Part shown: positions 1 to 7,410 of the stretch, piece after piece
How positions within the stretch are numbered: the stretch's first letter is position 1
Layout: each line of letters starts with the position of its first letter
NCBI RefSeq assembly: GCF_001583495.1
Contig: NZ_LQAQ01000018.1
Coordinates: forward strand, 248,001-312,000
Direction: 5' to 3'
Origin: Flammeovirga sp. SJP92
Lineage (GTDB): Bacteria; Bacteroidota; Bacteroidia; Cytophagales; Flammeovirgaceae
DNA: 64,000 nucleotides
The notes under the pieces: model-generated
Told to the model about the DNA's origin: nothing
Databases searched by the model: none
What the model saw: the letters and a program-made list of their open reading frames with translations, nothing else
Position numbers and translations under genes: made by a program

Positions 1-619
1 TCATAAAAAACCATGACAATACGGTAGCATATGCAGCGCCACTGATACCATACTCTGGAAAACCAAATTCACCAAAAATTAGAGCGTAGTCAAAAAACAA
101 ATTAACCACTCCTGCCAACGCCATGATCACTTCCGGCATCACTACATTTCCTGTAGATCTTAGAATACTTCCTGCCATAATTCCAGTGGTTAGAAATGCA
201 ATTCCTGTTAGCAATGGCAATATGTATTGGTCTATCAAAGGTAAAATTTCTTGAGGTGCACCCAACATTAAGAAAATGGGGTTAGAAAAATAATACACTA
301 TTGAAGCCACTCCTACGGTCAGGATAAAACACATCAATAAACCAATTAAGGCATACTGTTCTTTTGCAGTGTCGTTCTTTTCTCCAACAGCTTTTCCTAC
401 TAATGTGGAAACTCCTACTGCTAGCCCCATAAATAAACCTACAATGATAAAATAGAGTACAGATGAAAAGCTTAACGCGGCCAAAGCTTCCCCGCCTAAT
501 TTTCCTACGAAGTAGGTATCAATAACTTGAAATAAAAACGTTGAGAGCATTCCGATACTGATAGGAAAGCTCATTTTGAGTAATACTTTACTGGTTTTAT
601 CTTTTAATATATCTGCCAT
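1..619 (-). CDS. MATE family multidrug efflux transporter, C-terminus beyond window
   Basis: The frame opens with ATG at 619 and stays open to base 1, so the first 206 residues are present and the rest lies outside the window. The product is an inner-membrane Na+ or H+ coupled drug/metabolite exporter of the MATE family. The visible part has the MATE N-terminal pattern: MADILKDKTSKVLLKMSFPI, then a helix with a short D-TYFVGKLGG motif, then further hydrophobic helices separated by short polar loops (KAVGEKNDTAKEQ). It lies 53 bases after the pirin gene on the same strand and is probably the last gene of the marR operon. A pump downstream of a MarR regulator, reductase and pirins fits detoxification of aromatic or electrophilic compounds; that role is inferred. 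The substrate cannot be read from sequence. Confidence 0.85.
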   Translation of the reverse strand, partial: MADILKDKTSKVLLKMSFPISIGMLSTFLFQVIDTYFVGKLGGEALAALSFSSVLYFIIVGLFMGLAVGVSTLVGKAVGEKNDTAKEQYALIGLLMCFILTVGVASIVYYFSNPIFLMLGAPQEILPLIDQYILPLLTGIAFLTTGIMAGSILRSTGNVVMPEVIMALAGVVNLFFDYALIFGEFGFPEYGISGAAYATVLSWFFM

Positions 620-672
620 GAGTGAAAGTAGATGAAGTGTTTTTTAAAAGTGGATGAGATAATAAAAATGAA

Positions 673-1551
673 TTAGAAAGTAGTAATGGCACCGAATAAT
701 CCTTTTTGGTAATCGATATTGGCCTGGGTGATTTCATTTTGAGAGCTCATTACAAAAGGTCCCCCATAAACTACGGGTTCTTGCAATGGTAAACCTCCTA
801 AGATTAGAACTTGAGCACCTTTTTCTGTTTCAATTGCTAGTTGATTTCCCTCTTCAGAGAGCGTTGCGGTTTGGAACTCAAATAACGTTTCTCCATTGAT
901 TTTCACTTTTCCTTCTAAAACATAAACCATAAAATGGTAACCTTCTTTCAAGCCTGTGATCAGCATATGACTGTTAGGTTGTCCGATCCAATGTGCAATT
1001 TGTGTTTTGGATTTGGTAGAAATTTTCCCTTCTATTTCATTCAATGTACCAGTGATGATCCTCAAAGTACTTTTTCCTTGTTCCAAAACAGGAATTTCGT
1101 TTGTGGAAAGATTTTGAATTCCAGGAGCAGAAAGCTTCTCATTTTTTGGATTATTGATCCAAAGCTGTACTTCATGAAACCTCCCTGTATTAGGATCACT
1201 GAACATGTCTCCTCCATGAATAATTCCCGATCCAGCATTCATCAATTGTACTCCTCCTGATTTCAAAATGGCTCTGTTACCCAATGAATCCCTATGGTTC
1301 ATTCTTCCTTCAAGCATAAAAGTGATCGTTTCAAAACCTCTATGTGGATGATCATGTCCATCTCCATTTAATACAAAATCCTTTCCCACAAACTCAGGAC
1401 CTATGTGATCCAGCATTAAAAAAGGATCGGTAGTTCTCATGGCATTCGTTGGAAATGCCCTTTGTCCTCTGACGCCAGGGATAAGGCCGTCTATATTGGC
1501 ATATCCCTGGACTGATTTAATTTCTTTACTTAACATACAACTATTGTACAT
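673..1551 (-). CDS. Pirin family protein (first of two)
   Basis: A cupin-fold pirin of about 290 residues, the usual family length. Pirins bind a metal, and some bacterial members are quercetin dioxygenases or redox sensors. The metal motif is seen as HPHRGFE near residue 68, followed by a second motif GSGIIHGGD. Canonical pirins use His, His, His and Glu; here the three histidines are present but the position of the Glu (usually H-x-E) reads H-G-G, so the site may be altered. The ATG at 1551 lies inside a palindromic operator candidate (1545-1559), and an alternative ATG at 1536 (MLSKEIKSVQ) is equally plausible. It follows the second pirin by 23 bases, and the gap contains that operator-like motif, so it may also have its own promoter. 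Confidence 0.88.
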   Translation of the reverse strand: MYNSCMLSKEIKSVQGYANIDGLIPGVRGQRAFPTNAMRTTDPFLMLDHIGPEFVGKDFVLNGDGHDHPHRGFETITFMLEGRMNHRDSLGNRAILKSGGVQLMNAGSGIIHGGDMFSDPNTGRFHEVQLWINNPKNEKLSAPGIQNLSTNEIPVLEQGKSTLRIITGTLNEIEGKISTKSKTQIAHWIGQPNSHMLITGLKEGYHFMVYVLEGKVKINGETLFEFQTATLSEEGNQLAIETEKGAQVLILGGLPLQEPVVYGGPFVMSSQNEITQANIDYQKGLFGAITTF

Positions 1552-1559
1552 ACAATTGT
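1545..1559. promoter_or_regulatory. Second copy of candidate MarR operator, before pirin
   Basis: An exact 15-base copy of TGTACATACAATTGT, also found before marR. It overlaps the possible pirin start at 1551, which favours the alternative pirin start at 1536. TTGTA-CA-TACAA within it is also an inverted repeat. Confidence 0.5.
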
Positions 1560-1574
1560 TATGATAAAAAAAGG

Positions 1575-2390
1575 CTAAGCTAATTCCATTGCTATTTTTT
1601 GGATACGTTTTTTTGAATTATTCAAAGCCTGTATAGAAGAGTGAATGGAACCCGCTCCAACTACAATGTGCTGTTCTGATGGAACTGTCAAGCCTACCAC
1701 AAATTGTGCATCTTGTTCTGCTTTGAAATGCAATTCGCCTTCATTTTCTTCCAAAATACTAAGGTATCCCAAAGAGATTTCCTCGTTATGTAATGTAACT
1801 TTTCCTTCTCTTGGAAAAACAAAACCTCTTGACTGGCCTTTTGGTGTTGGAATACTAATTTCTTCCCCCGCTTTCAATGTTACATCAAGATAGGTTAAAT
1901 CATAAGGTACTTTTAATGTTGCTTTATGACCTTGGTATTCACCTGCAATGATTTTCACATTATCCACCACTTTCATCTCTTCTGGCTGAACATTTTGATA
2001 ACCTGTTTTCCCTTCTTCAAGATGTTCAGGTAACTGCAACCAAAGTTGGTGAATGGCTAAACTCCACTCTTCATTTTCTTCCTCCAATGGTTTTCTGTAG
2101 CCTTCTGCATGGAAAATTCCCCCTCCAGCATTGATCCACTGTACTCCACCACTTCTAATAATATTATCATTTTTACTAGAATCTTGATGGACTAAATCTC
2201 CTCCTTCAAAATAAGTGATAATTCCAATTCCAGAGTGAGGGTGCATTCCAAAGAACATGCCCTCATCTCTTCTTTTATTTTTTCCAGCATCGAAAAAAAC
2301 GAAAGGTTGTAATTCTCTTCTAGTACTTGGATTTAGAATGAATTGAAAACCGTTCCTTCCCGGTTGCTTACGCTTCAATTGACGTTTCAT
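1575..2390 (-). CDS. Pirin family protein (second of two)
   Basis: A second pirin, only distantly similar to its neighbour. The metal-binding motif MHPHSGIGIITY and the partner motif GGGIFHAEG are both present, giving the full His-His-His-Glu set, so this copy looks metal-competent. The start was set at 2390 (MKRQLKRKQPG), which overlaps the end of the reductase gene by 23 bases; a longer reading begins at 2426 but overlaps by 59 bases. Tight packing with the upstream reductase and downstream pirin indicates one transcript. In such operons pirins may act on flavonoids or sense redox state; this is inferred from context, not shown. Confidence 0.86.
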   Translation of the reverse strand: MKRQLKRKQPGRNGFQFILNPSTRRELQPFVFFDAGKNKRRDEGMFFGMHPHSGIGIITYFEGGDLVHQDSSKNDNIIRSGGVQWINAGGGIFHAEGYRKPLEEENEEWSLAIHQLWLQLPEHLEEGKTGYQNVQPEEMKVVDNVKIIAGEYQGHKATLKVPYDLTYLDVTLKAGEEISIPTPKGQSRGFVFPREGKVTLHNEEISLGYLSILEENEGELHFKAEQDAQFVVGLTVPSEQHIVVGAGSIHSSIQALNNSKKRIQKIAMELA

Positions 2391-2922
2391 AAACTGCTTC
2401 TTTAAAGTTTGAAAATTCAGCATCAAATTTTGCTTTCAACTCCTCTTCTACAATTCCTTCTGCTTCTGCGAAATTTTGTCCGAATGACGGTAAAGAAAAA
2501 CTTCCTTTTACGTCTGCTCCAGCATAAGGTAAAGAGCCTTTGGCAATATTAATTACGCTTCCTGCACCTCCTGGACCTGGCGAAGTTGACATTACAAAAG
2601 TTGGCTTATTTTTATAAACAGAACGGTCTGCTCTTGAAGCCCAATCAAAGATGTTTTTATAAGCCGCTGAGTAATTTCCATTGTGCTCTGCAAAACTGAT
2701 CACCAAGGCGTCGGCCTCTTCAATAGCGTTTAAGAACTGTGTTGCTTCTGCAGGAATTCCTGAGGCTAATTCTTTATCAATACCATAAATCGGCATTTCA
2801 TAATCATTCAAATCTAAAACCTTTACTTGAGCACCTTCTAATTGTTGCCCTGCCCATTGTGCTAATTGCTGGTTGATTGAATTTCGGCTGTTTGAAGCTC
2901 CAAATACTACAATGTTTTTCAT
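2368..2922 (-). CDS. NADPH-dependent FMN reductase / NAD(P)H oxidoreductase
   Basis: 184 residues with a flavodoxin-like fold. The N-terminal FMN phosphate loop reads VFGASNSRNSINQQLA, and a middle segment FAEHNGNYSAAYKNIFDWAS matches the flavin isoalloxazine-binding region of the NADPH-dependent FMN reductase family (azoreductase/quinone reductase relatives). STSPGPGGAGSV resembles the family's P-G-x-x-G-G loop. A cytoplasmic enzyme that probably reduces quinones, azo compounds or flavins with NADPH. It begins two bases after the marR stop codon, so the two are certainly co-transcribed. The pairing MarR + FMN reductase + pirin is a common bacterial detoxification arrangement. Confidence 0.88.
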   Translation of the reverse strand: MKNIVVFGASNSRNSINQQLAQWAGQQLEGAQVKVLDLNDYEMPIYGIDKELASGIPAEATQFLNAIEEADALVISFAEHNGNYSAAYKNIFDWASRADRSVYKNKPTFVMSTSPGPGGAGSVINIAKGSLPYAGADVKGSFSLPSFGQNFAEAEGIVEEELKAKFDAEFSNFKEAVYETSIEA

Positions 2923-2924
2923 AA

Positions 2925-3350
2925 TTATTCTCCTTTTAATTTTTTGATTAATGTTGCTAATGTTTCTAATTCTTCTTCAGATAAATTGCCTTGGAACTGC
3001 TCATGGAATTGTCCCACTTTGGTATCCAACTTTTGTAACTCCTCCAACCCTTTCTCTGTAATGGTAATGTCCATTTTTCTTCTATTTGTAGGGCATTCTT
3101 TACGAAGTACAAGTTGTTTATCCAAAAGCTTATCGACAATCCTTGTAACATTACTTGATCGTTGAACCATTCTTTCTTGTATCTCTTGAACAGTAATAGG
3201 ATCTCCTTTTTGTCCTTTTAATATTCTCAACACATTAAATTGTGGTTCTGTAATACCATATTCTTTCAGGTCCTTTCCTACTTGATCAGTAATCCAATGT
3301 CCTGTTACAATGATCTGATGAATTGCTTTATAATATTTTTTTGAATGCAT
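2925..3350 (-). CDS. MarR family transcriptional regulator
   Basis: 141 residues, the normal size for a dimeric MarR winged-helix repressor. The DNA-binding part reads ITVQEIQERMVQRSSNVTRI (recognition helix), and the wing contains PTNRRKMDITITEKG, matching the family D-x-R-x wing pattern. A single cysteine precedes the wing (RKECPTN), so redox sensing is possible but unproven. It is the first gene of the operon marR-FMN reductase-pirin-pirin-MATE. A 10-base perfect palindrome (TACAATTGTA, 3377-3386) lies 27 bases upstream and recurs almost exactly in front of the last pirin, so the protein probably represses its own operon at these sites. Confidence 0.93.
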   Translation of the reverse strand: MHSKKYYKAIHQIIVTGHWITDQVGKDLKEYGITEPQFNVLRILKGQKGDPITVQEIQERMVQRSSNVTRIVDKLLDKQLVLRKECPTNRRKMDITITEKGLEELQKLDTKVGQFHEQFQGNLSEEELETLATLIKKLKGE

Positions 3351-3370
3351 TTATTTGTTTAAACGATTAA

Positions 3371-3386
3371 TGTACATACAATTGTA
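3371..3386. promoter_or_regulatory. Candidate MarR operator upstream of marR
   Basis: The sequence TGTACATACAATTGTA contains the perfect palindrome TACAATTGTA (3377-3386) and sits about 20-35 bases before the marR start codon. The first 15 bases are repeated exactly at 1545-1559 in front of the pirin gene. MarR-family operators are typically AT-rich palindromes of this size. Confidence 0.55.
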
Positions 3387-3443
3387 TAAACGTTTTTTTG
3401 TAATTGCAAATATTTTTTAATTATTTTTTGCTGAACATAAAAA

Positions 3444-3472
3444 AAAGCTCATTTCTGAATGAAATGAGCTTT
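3444..3472 (-). terminator. Rho-independent terminator of the cytochrome c peroxidase gene
   Basis: A 12-bp perfect stem (3444-3455 with 3461-3472) and a 5-base loop. Read on the minus strand it is followed by a run of seven T. It lies 25 bases past the stop codon. Confidence 0.85.
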
Positions 3473-3497
3473 AAAAACCTAATAACTCGTCGTGAAA

Positions 3498-5291
3498 TTA
3501 GTAATTCACCTGATCCGTTAAACTTTCCATAAAAGCCACTAAATCGTTTAGCTCTTTTTCAGATAAGTTTAATTGATCTGGCGGTAAAGTTTGATTTTCG
3601 AGGTGAATACCGATTCCTTCACCCCCGCCTTGATTATAGAATTTCAAGACTTCGTCTAATGTTTCATAAACGCCGTTGTGCATGTAAGGTGCAGTTTTGC
3701 TTATATTTCGGATGGTTGGTGTTTTAAAGGCAAACATTTTGAGAGGTGCTTTTGAAATCTCGTAGCGCCCTTTATCAGGATCAACTTCAGCACTTTCCCA
3801 TTCTTTTTTAGATGGAACACCCAAAACCTCCAATTCACTATGATTGAATAAAGGTGGAACTGTACCATTAAAAATTGGGGCAAAATGACAAGTACCGCAT
3901 TTTGCTTTTCCCATAAATAAATTGAAACCGTTGATTACAGCTGTACTCAATTCCACTTGGTTTGATGTAATCCCTTGATCAAATTTTGAATTAAACGGAC
4001 TCAAACTTCTCACATACATAGCAATTGAATTACGAATGCTTTTAGAATCTGTATTTTCATAATGCTTTTGTAATACTTTTGTGTATTCTTCATTCTTTTG
4101 CACCACATCTACCACCTTTTCCATATTGGAGTGAAACTCATCTTTATTTTTTACTACATCCATGATTTGATTCTCCAACAATGATTTTCTTGAATCATAA
4201 AACTGTGCAGCCTGTAAACCAGCATACATTAATGTAGGTGAATTTCTTTTGTTGGATGCTCCAGTATTTGTAATAGATTTTGGCAGTCCGTCTGTAAATG
4301 CTTTCTGAGGATCATGGCAAGTAGCACAGCTCATTTTTCCATTGGATGATAGTTTTTGATCATGAAAAAGCTGTTTTCCCAATGCAACTACTTCTTCATT
4401 ATAAGCTATACTATACCTTGATGAAAACTTGTTGATATTGAAGGTATTTTTATCAAATAAAGAAGTTGCATAATAGTTTATTTTCTGTTCAAAAGGGAAT
4501 TCTACTTCCCAATCCTTGATTGTCTTCACCCACAACCCAAGCATAGGATGCACAGATTCTTTGATAAAGGTGAAACGGTCAAATTGATCAAAACTCTTTG
4601 CAGTAGATAACTTGTTTTTAGCCAACACAATACTTTCGTTCCACTCCTCTAATAACTTTTTGTCTTTAAAATAATCCTTACTTATTGACAAAAGGAAGGC
4701 AATGCCGTCATAAGCATGTTGATTTTCCTCTAAGCTGTTTAAATAAACAGGAGAATCGAAACCGCTAATTCCAAGAGAAGTGATTCTTACTAATTCATTT
4801 CTCACCATCCATAATAGATGATAAGGCTTCAATACTAATATCTTATTATTGTTCAATTCCAAGTTTAAAGTATTGATCATCAAGCCTGCTTGTCTGTGTA
4901 CTTCATTGACATCCAAAGAGTCTGAAGCGTACATTAATTCTTCTATTACCTGAAAACCGATGGCTTTAATGACTTTATCAGAATTATCAAATTCATCGAC
5001 GTGTGGTAAATTAGGTTGATTGAGGGTTTTATAGTCTTTAGCAGCATAAAAAGACATGATCGGCTCCATTCTTTTAAATGAAACTCTTGCCACATCAAAT
5101 TCCTTTTTCAACATTTCTGGATCTTCTAACTTTTTAATCGTCTCCAGAGAAGTAAGGCAGTTATTTAAATTTTCTTGATAATATTGGATTAGTTGCTCTT
5201 TCTGTTTCTTGATAATCTGCTCCCTGTTAATTGTTGAATTACATCCCCAAATAGTCATTGTGAAGATTGCTAGTATTATTACGTTTTTCAT
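3498..5291 (-). CDS. Di-heme cytochrome c peroxidase with imelysin-like N-terminal half
   Basis: 597 residues. The N-terminus (MKNVIILAIFTMTIWGC) is a lipoprotein signal, so the protein is anchored in the cell envelope. The C-terminal half is a MauG/CcpA-type peroxidase with two heme c sites, CATCHD near residue 321 and CGTCHF near residue 466, plus the C-terminal segment PTIRNISKTAPYMHNGVYET. Such enzymes reduce hydrogen peroxide with electrons from cytochromes. The first ~290 residues are helical and resemble the imelysin (iron-regulated peptidase M75) fold; the imelysin motif G-x-H-x-x-E appears as GFQVIEE, lacking the His. This double architecture is about twice the length of a normal CCP. 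The upstream lipoprotein gene is separated by a terminator, so co-transcription is uncertain. Confidence 0.85.
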   Translation of the reverse strand: MKNVIILAIFTMTIWGCNSTINREQIIKKQKEQLIQYYQENLNNCLTSLETIKKLEDPEMLKKEFDVARVSFKRMEPIMSFYAAKDYKTLNQPNLPHVDEFDNSDKVIKAIGFQVIEELMYASDSLDVNEVHRQAGLMINTLNLELNNNKILVLKPYHLLWMVRNELVRITSLGISGFDSPVYLNSLEENQHAYDGIAFLLSISKDYFKDKKLLEEWNESIVLAKNKLSTAKSFDQFDRFTFIKESVHPMLGLWVKTIKDWEVEFPFEQKINYYATSLFDKNTFNINKFSSRYSIAYNEEVVALGKQLFHDQKLSSNGKMSCATCHDPQKAFTDGLPKSITNTGASNKRNSPTLMYAGLQAAQFYDSRKSLLENQIMDVVKNKDEFHSNMEKVVDVVQKNEEYTKVLQKHYENTDSKSIRNSIAMYVRSLSPFNSKFDQGITSNQVELSTAVINGFNLFMGKAKCGTCHFAPIFNGTVPPLFNHSELEVLGVPSKKEWESAEVDPDKGRYEISKAPLKMFAFKTPTIRNISKTAPYMHNGVYETLDEVLKFYNQGGGEGIGIHLENQTLPPDQLNLSEKELNDLVAFMESLTDQVNY

Positions 5292-5321
5292 CAGAGTTCT
5301 TATTATAGCATTTGAAAAAAT

Positions 5322-5350
5322 GCTCGAGCAATAAAAACTATTGCTCGAGC
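5322..5350 (-). terminator. Terminator after the large lipoprotein gene
   Basis: An 11-bp stem GCTCGAGCAAT/ATTGCTCGAGC (5322-5332 with 5340-5350), followed on the minus strand by six T. A weaker 8-bp hairpin (5357-5364 with 5378-5385) lies just before it. Confidence 0.8.
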
Positions 5351-5404
5351 TAAGTGCTAGAACATATGTGATTTGGTTGTTCTAGAGCTTATTAGGTTTA
5401 TACA

Positions 5405-7081
5405 TTAACGCTCTAAACCTTTCACTACAGTTAAGATACTACCTTCCATAGCATCACCATGACCTGTAGGGTTTTTGAACGACTCATCATACCATGAGTG
5501 AGCTTGTTGAATCAAGATGAAAGTACCTTCCATTCCCAACTCATCAGAAACATCAATCATACCTGTCAACTCCCACTTACCCCAACGGTCAGCAGCCGAA
5601 GCATATCCGTTGTCTAATCCTGTAGAACCTCTGTGATCAGACTCTAATACTACTTTTAATAGACCAGTATTTAAGTTGTACTGGTATAAGTAAGCATCGT
5701 GCTCTTTTTCAGGAGCATCAGCATAACCATTTGGATCTTCTTGGATGTATAAGAAGTTTGATGTTGCTAAAATGTTGTCAGGGCTATGTAATCTTTTAGC
5801 CTTACCTGTAAGATCATCTCCGTTTAATACTACTGAGATTTTACCTTTCAATGGATCATTCTCATCTAATACGACTTTGTAAACTCTACCGTATTTAGTT
5901 CTTGTGTCATTGTAAGCTGTACGACCAGTAGCAGTGAAGTAGATTTCACGGTTAGCTGCTGCTGAACCTCTTCTGTAGTCAATGTCTTCCACACGGTTGA
6001 AAGCCATAATGTTTTTGCTGATTGCTTCTTCGTTTAATGCATCATAAGTTCTTTCTTCTAACTCTACGAAAGTTACGTCAAACTCACCTGCACCCTCAGC
6101 TACTAAATCATTGTCAGTTACAGTACCGTCACCTACTTTCAAGGCATACAATTTACCGTTGTCAAGGTCACCTACAGTTTCAGAAACATACATTACTAAC
6201 TGTCCACCTGCGTCACTGTGAGAGTCATCACCGATCATTACAACTGTTTTGTTAGGGAATGCATTTTTGTTTAATGGAACTGCATTTTCAATAGTCCACT
6301 GTCCCATTGACGTTAAAGTTCTAGCCGTACCTGCTTCTGAAGCATCTCTGAATGGATCTGTAGCATATACATATCTAGCAGAACCACCCCATTCTCCACC
6401 GCTAAGGTATAATGGACCAAATCCGTGTTCTTCAGGAGTAATCAAAGTACCTGAACATTGAGCTGTACTTGCAGTTGCTTCAGCATTCAAGATGATTTCA
6501 CCTTTTACAGGCTTGAAAGTTTTGTCAAATGAGATACGAGCCACTGAGTAGTGTGCTTCAATGTTATTGATCAAAGTGAAAGTACCGTCATCATTGCGTA
6601 AAAGACCAGCACCGTCAGCCATTGAACCATAGAAGAAGTCTGGGCTTTGCTCTAAAGCATCTTCTGAAGAAAGGATAGAATAGATTTCTAAATCTTCAAA
6701 ACCTGAGTGACGCTTTAATAAGTGAGGAGTCATTGAGTGATTTTTCAACTCAACTACTGGATCTGCTGCTACAATCGGGAAAGTAGAAACAGTACCATCT
6801 GTTAAAGTGATTGTTAGTGTTCCTGTTGCTTCATCAAAAGTGATAGATTGGATACCTACACCTTGCTCTCCTAATAAAGGCTCATCAAAAGTGATAGTTG
6901 ATCTTTGGCCATTTTCGAATTCTACAGTTACTGTTGTACCATCTTCAGATACTGTATAATCTACTACTTTACCTGTTCCGATGATCTCTTGTGGATCTTT
7001 AGTTTCTTCTTTTGTCTCACAAGAAGTTAAGCAAGAAAGTAGTGCTGTCACGTAGAACAAAGAGATAATAAGTTTTTTCAT
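5405..7081 (-). CDS. Large secreted lipoprotein of unknown function, possibly PhoX-like propeller
   Basis: 558 residues with a clear lipoprotein signal (MKKLIISLFYVTALLSCLTSC). Residues about 40-110 form two short beta repeats (VTVEFENGQRSTITF and LTITLTDGTVSTFPI), like the small N-terminal beta modules seen on other Bacteroidota lipoproteins. The remainder is rich in beta strands with segments such as PLYLSGGEWGGSARYVYATD and FILIQQAHSWYDESF. Its all-beta character and repeated 'data display' motifs resemble PhoX/DUF839-type propellers, but I could not identify the PhoX catalytic residues, so this is only a guess. A good -7 promoter element lies 41 bases upstream. The peroxidase gene follows on the same strand. 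Confidence 0.6.
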   Translation of the reverse strand: MKKLIISLFYVTALLSCLTSCETKEETKDPQEIIGTGKVVDYTVSEDGTTVTVEFENGQRSTITFDEPLLGEQGVGIQSITFDEATGTLTITLTDGTVSTFPIVAADPVVELKNHSMTPHLLKRHSGFEDLEIYSILSSEDALEQSPDFFYGSMADGAGLLRNDDGTFTLINNIEAHYSVARISFDKTFKPVKGEIILNAEATASTAQCSGTLITPEEHGFGPLYLSGGEWGGSARYVYATDPFRDASEAGTARTLTSMGQWTIENAVPLNKNAFPNKTVVMIGDDSHSDAGGQLVMYVSETVGDLDNGKLYALKVGDGTVTDNDLVAEGAGEFDVTFVELEERTYDALNEEAISKNIMAFNRVEDIDYRRGSAAANREIYFTATGRTAYNDTRTKYGRVYKVVLDENDPLKGKISVVLNGDDLTGKAKRLHSPDNILATSNFLYIQEDPNGYADAPEKEHDAYLYQYNLNTGLLKVVLESDHRGSTGLDNGYASAADRWGKWELTGMIDVSDELGMEGTFILIQQAHSWYDESFKNPTGHGDAMEGSILTVVKGLER

Positions 7082-7121
7082 TGTTACGATGATTGGATGA
7101 ATGATTAGTTTGTTATCACCG

Positions 7122-7129
7122 CAAAAGTA
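7122..7129 (-). promoter_or_regulatory. Bacteroidota-type -7 promoter element
   Basis: The minus strand reads TACTTTTG, an exact match to TAnnTTTG, 41 bases before the lipoprotein start. No clear -33 TTG was found at the expected spacing. Confidence 0.5.
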
Positions 7130-7343
7130 GAGAGAGTAAAATTGGATTTAGTTAAGCTAGATTTACATTATTTTAATGCATTCATGAATAAATAACAAAG
7201 CGCAACACCTTACATTTTACATAAAATTAACCTTTATTTTCTCAATGTAAACTAATATTCATGTCAACCACTTCATTTTAAGTAAATATTCATTCACTTA
7301 CTCAATTGTTTTGAAATTCAGTTCTCTATTATGTTAAAACAAA

Positions 7344-7385
7344 AAGCAGTACACATTACTTTCTTTAATTTAATGTGTACTGCTT
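7344..7385 (-). terminator. Terminator of the MuiA-type gene
   Basis: A perfect 15-bp stem (7344-7358 with 7371-7385) and 12-base loop, followed on the minus strand by five T. Confidence 0.85.
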
Positions 7386-7410
7386 ATCTAAATTTAATCT
7401 AAATTGTTAT

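Larger units (their letters stand above)
7082..7410. other. Intergenic region with promoter and terminator
   Basis: No gene seen. It holds the -7 element of the lipoprotein gene near its left end and the terminator of the MuiA-type gene near its right end. The middle is plain AT-rich sequence. Confidence 0.7.
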
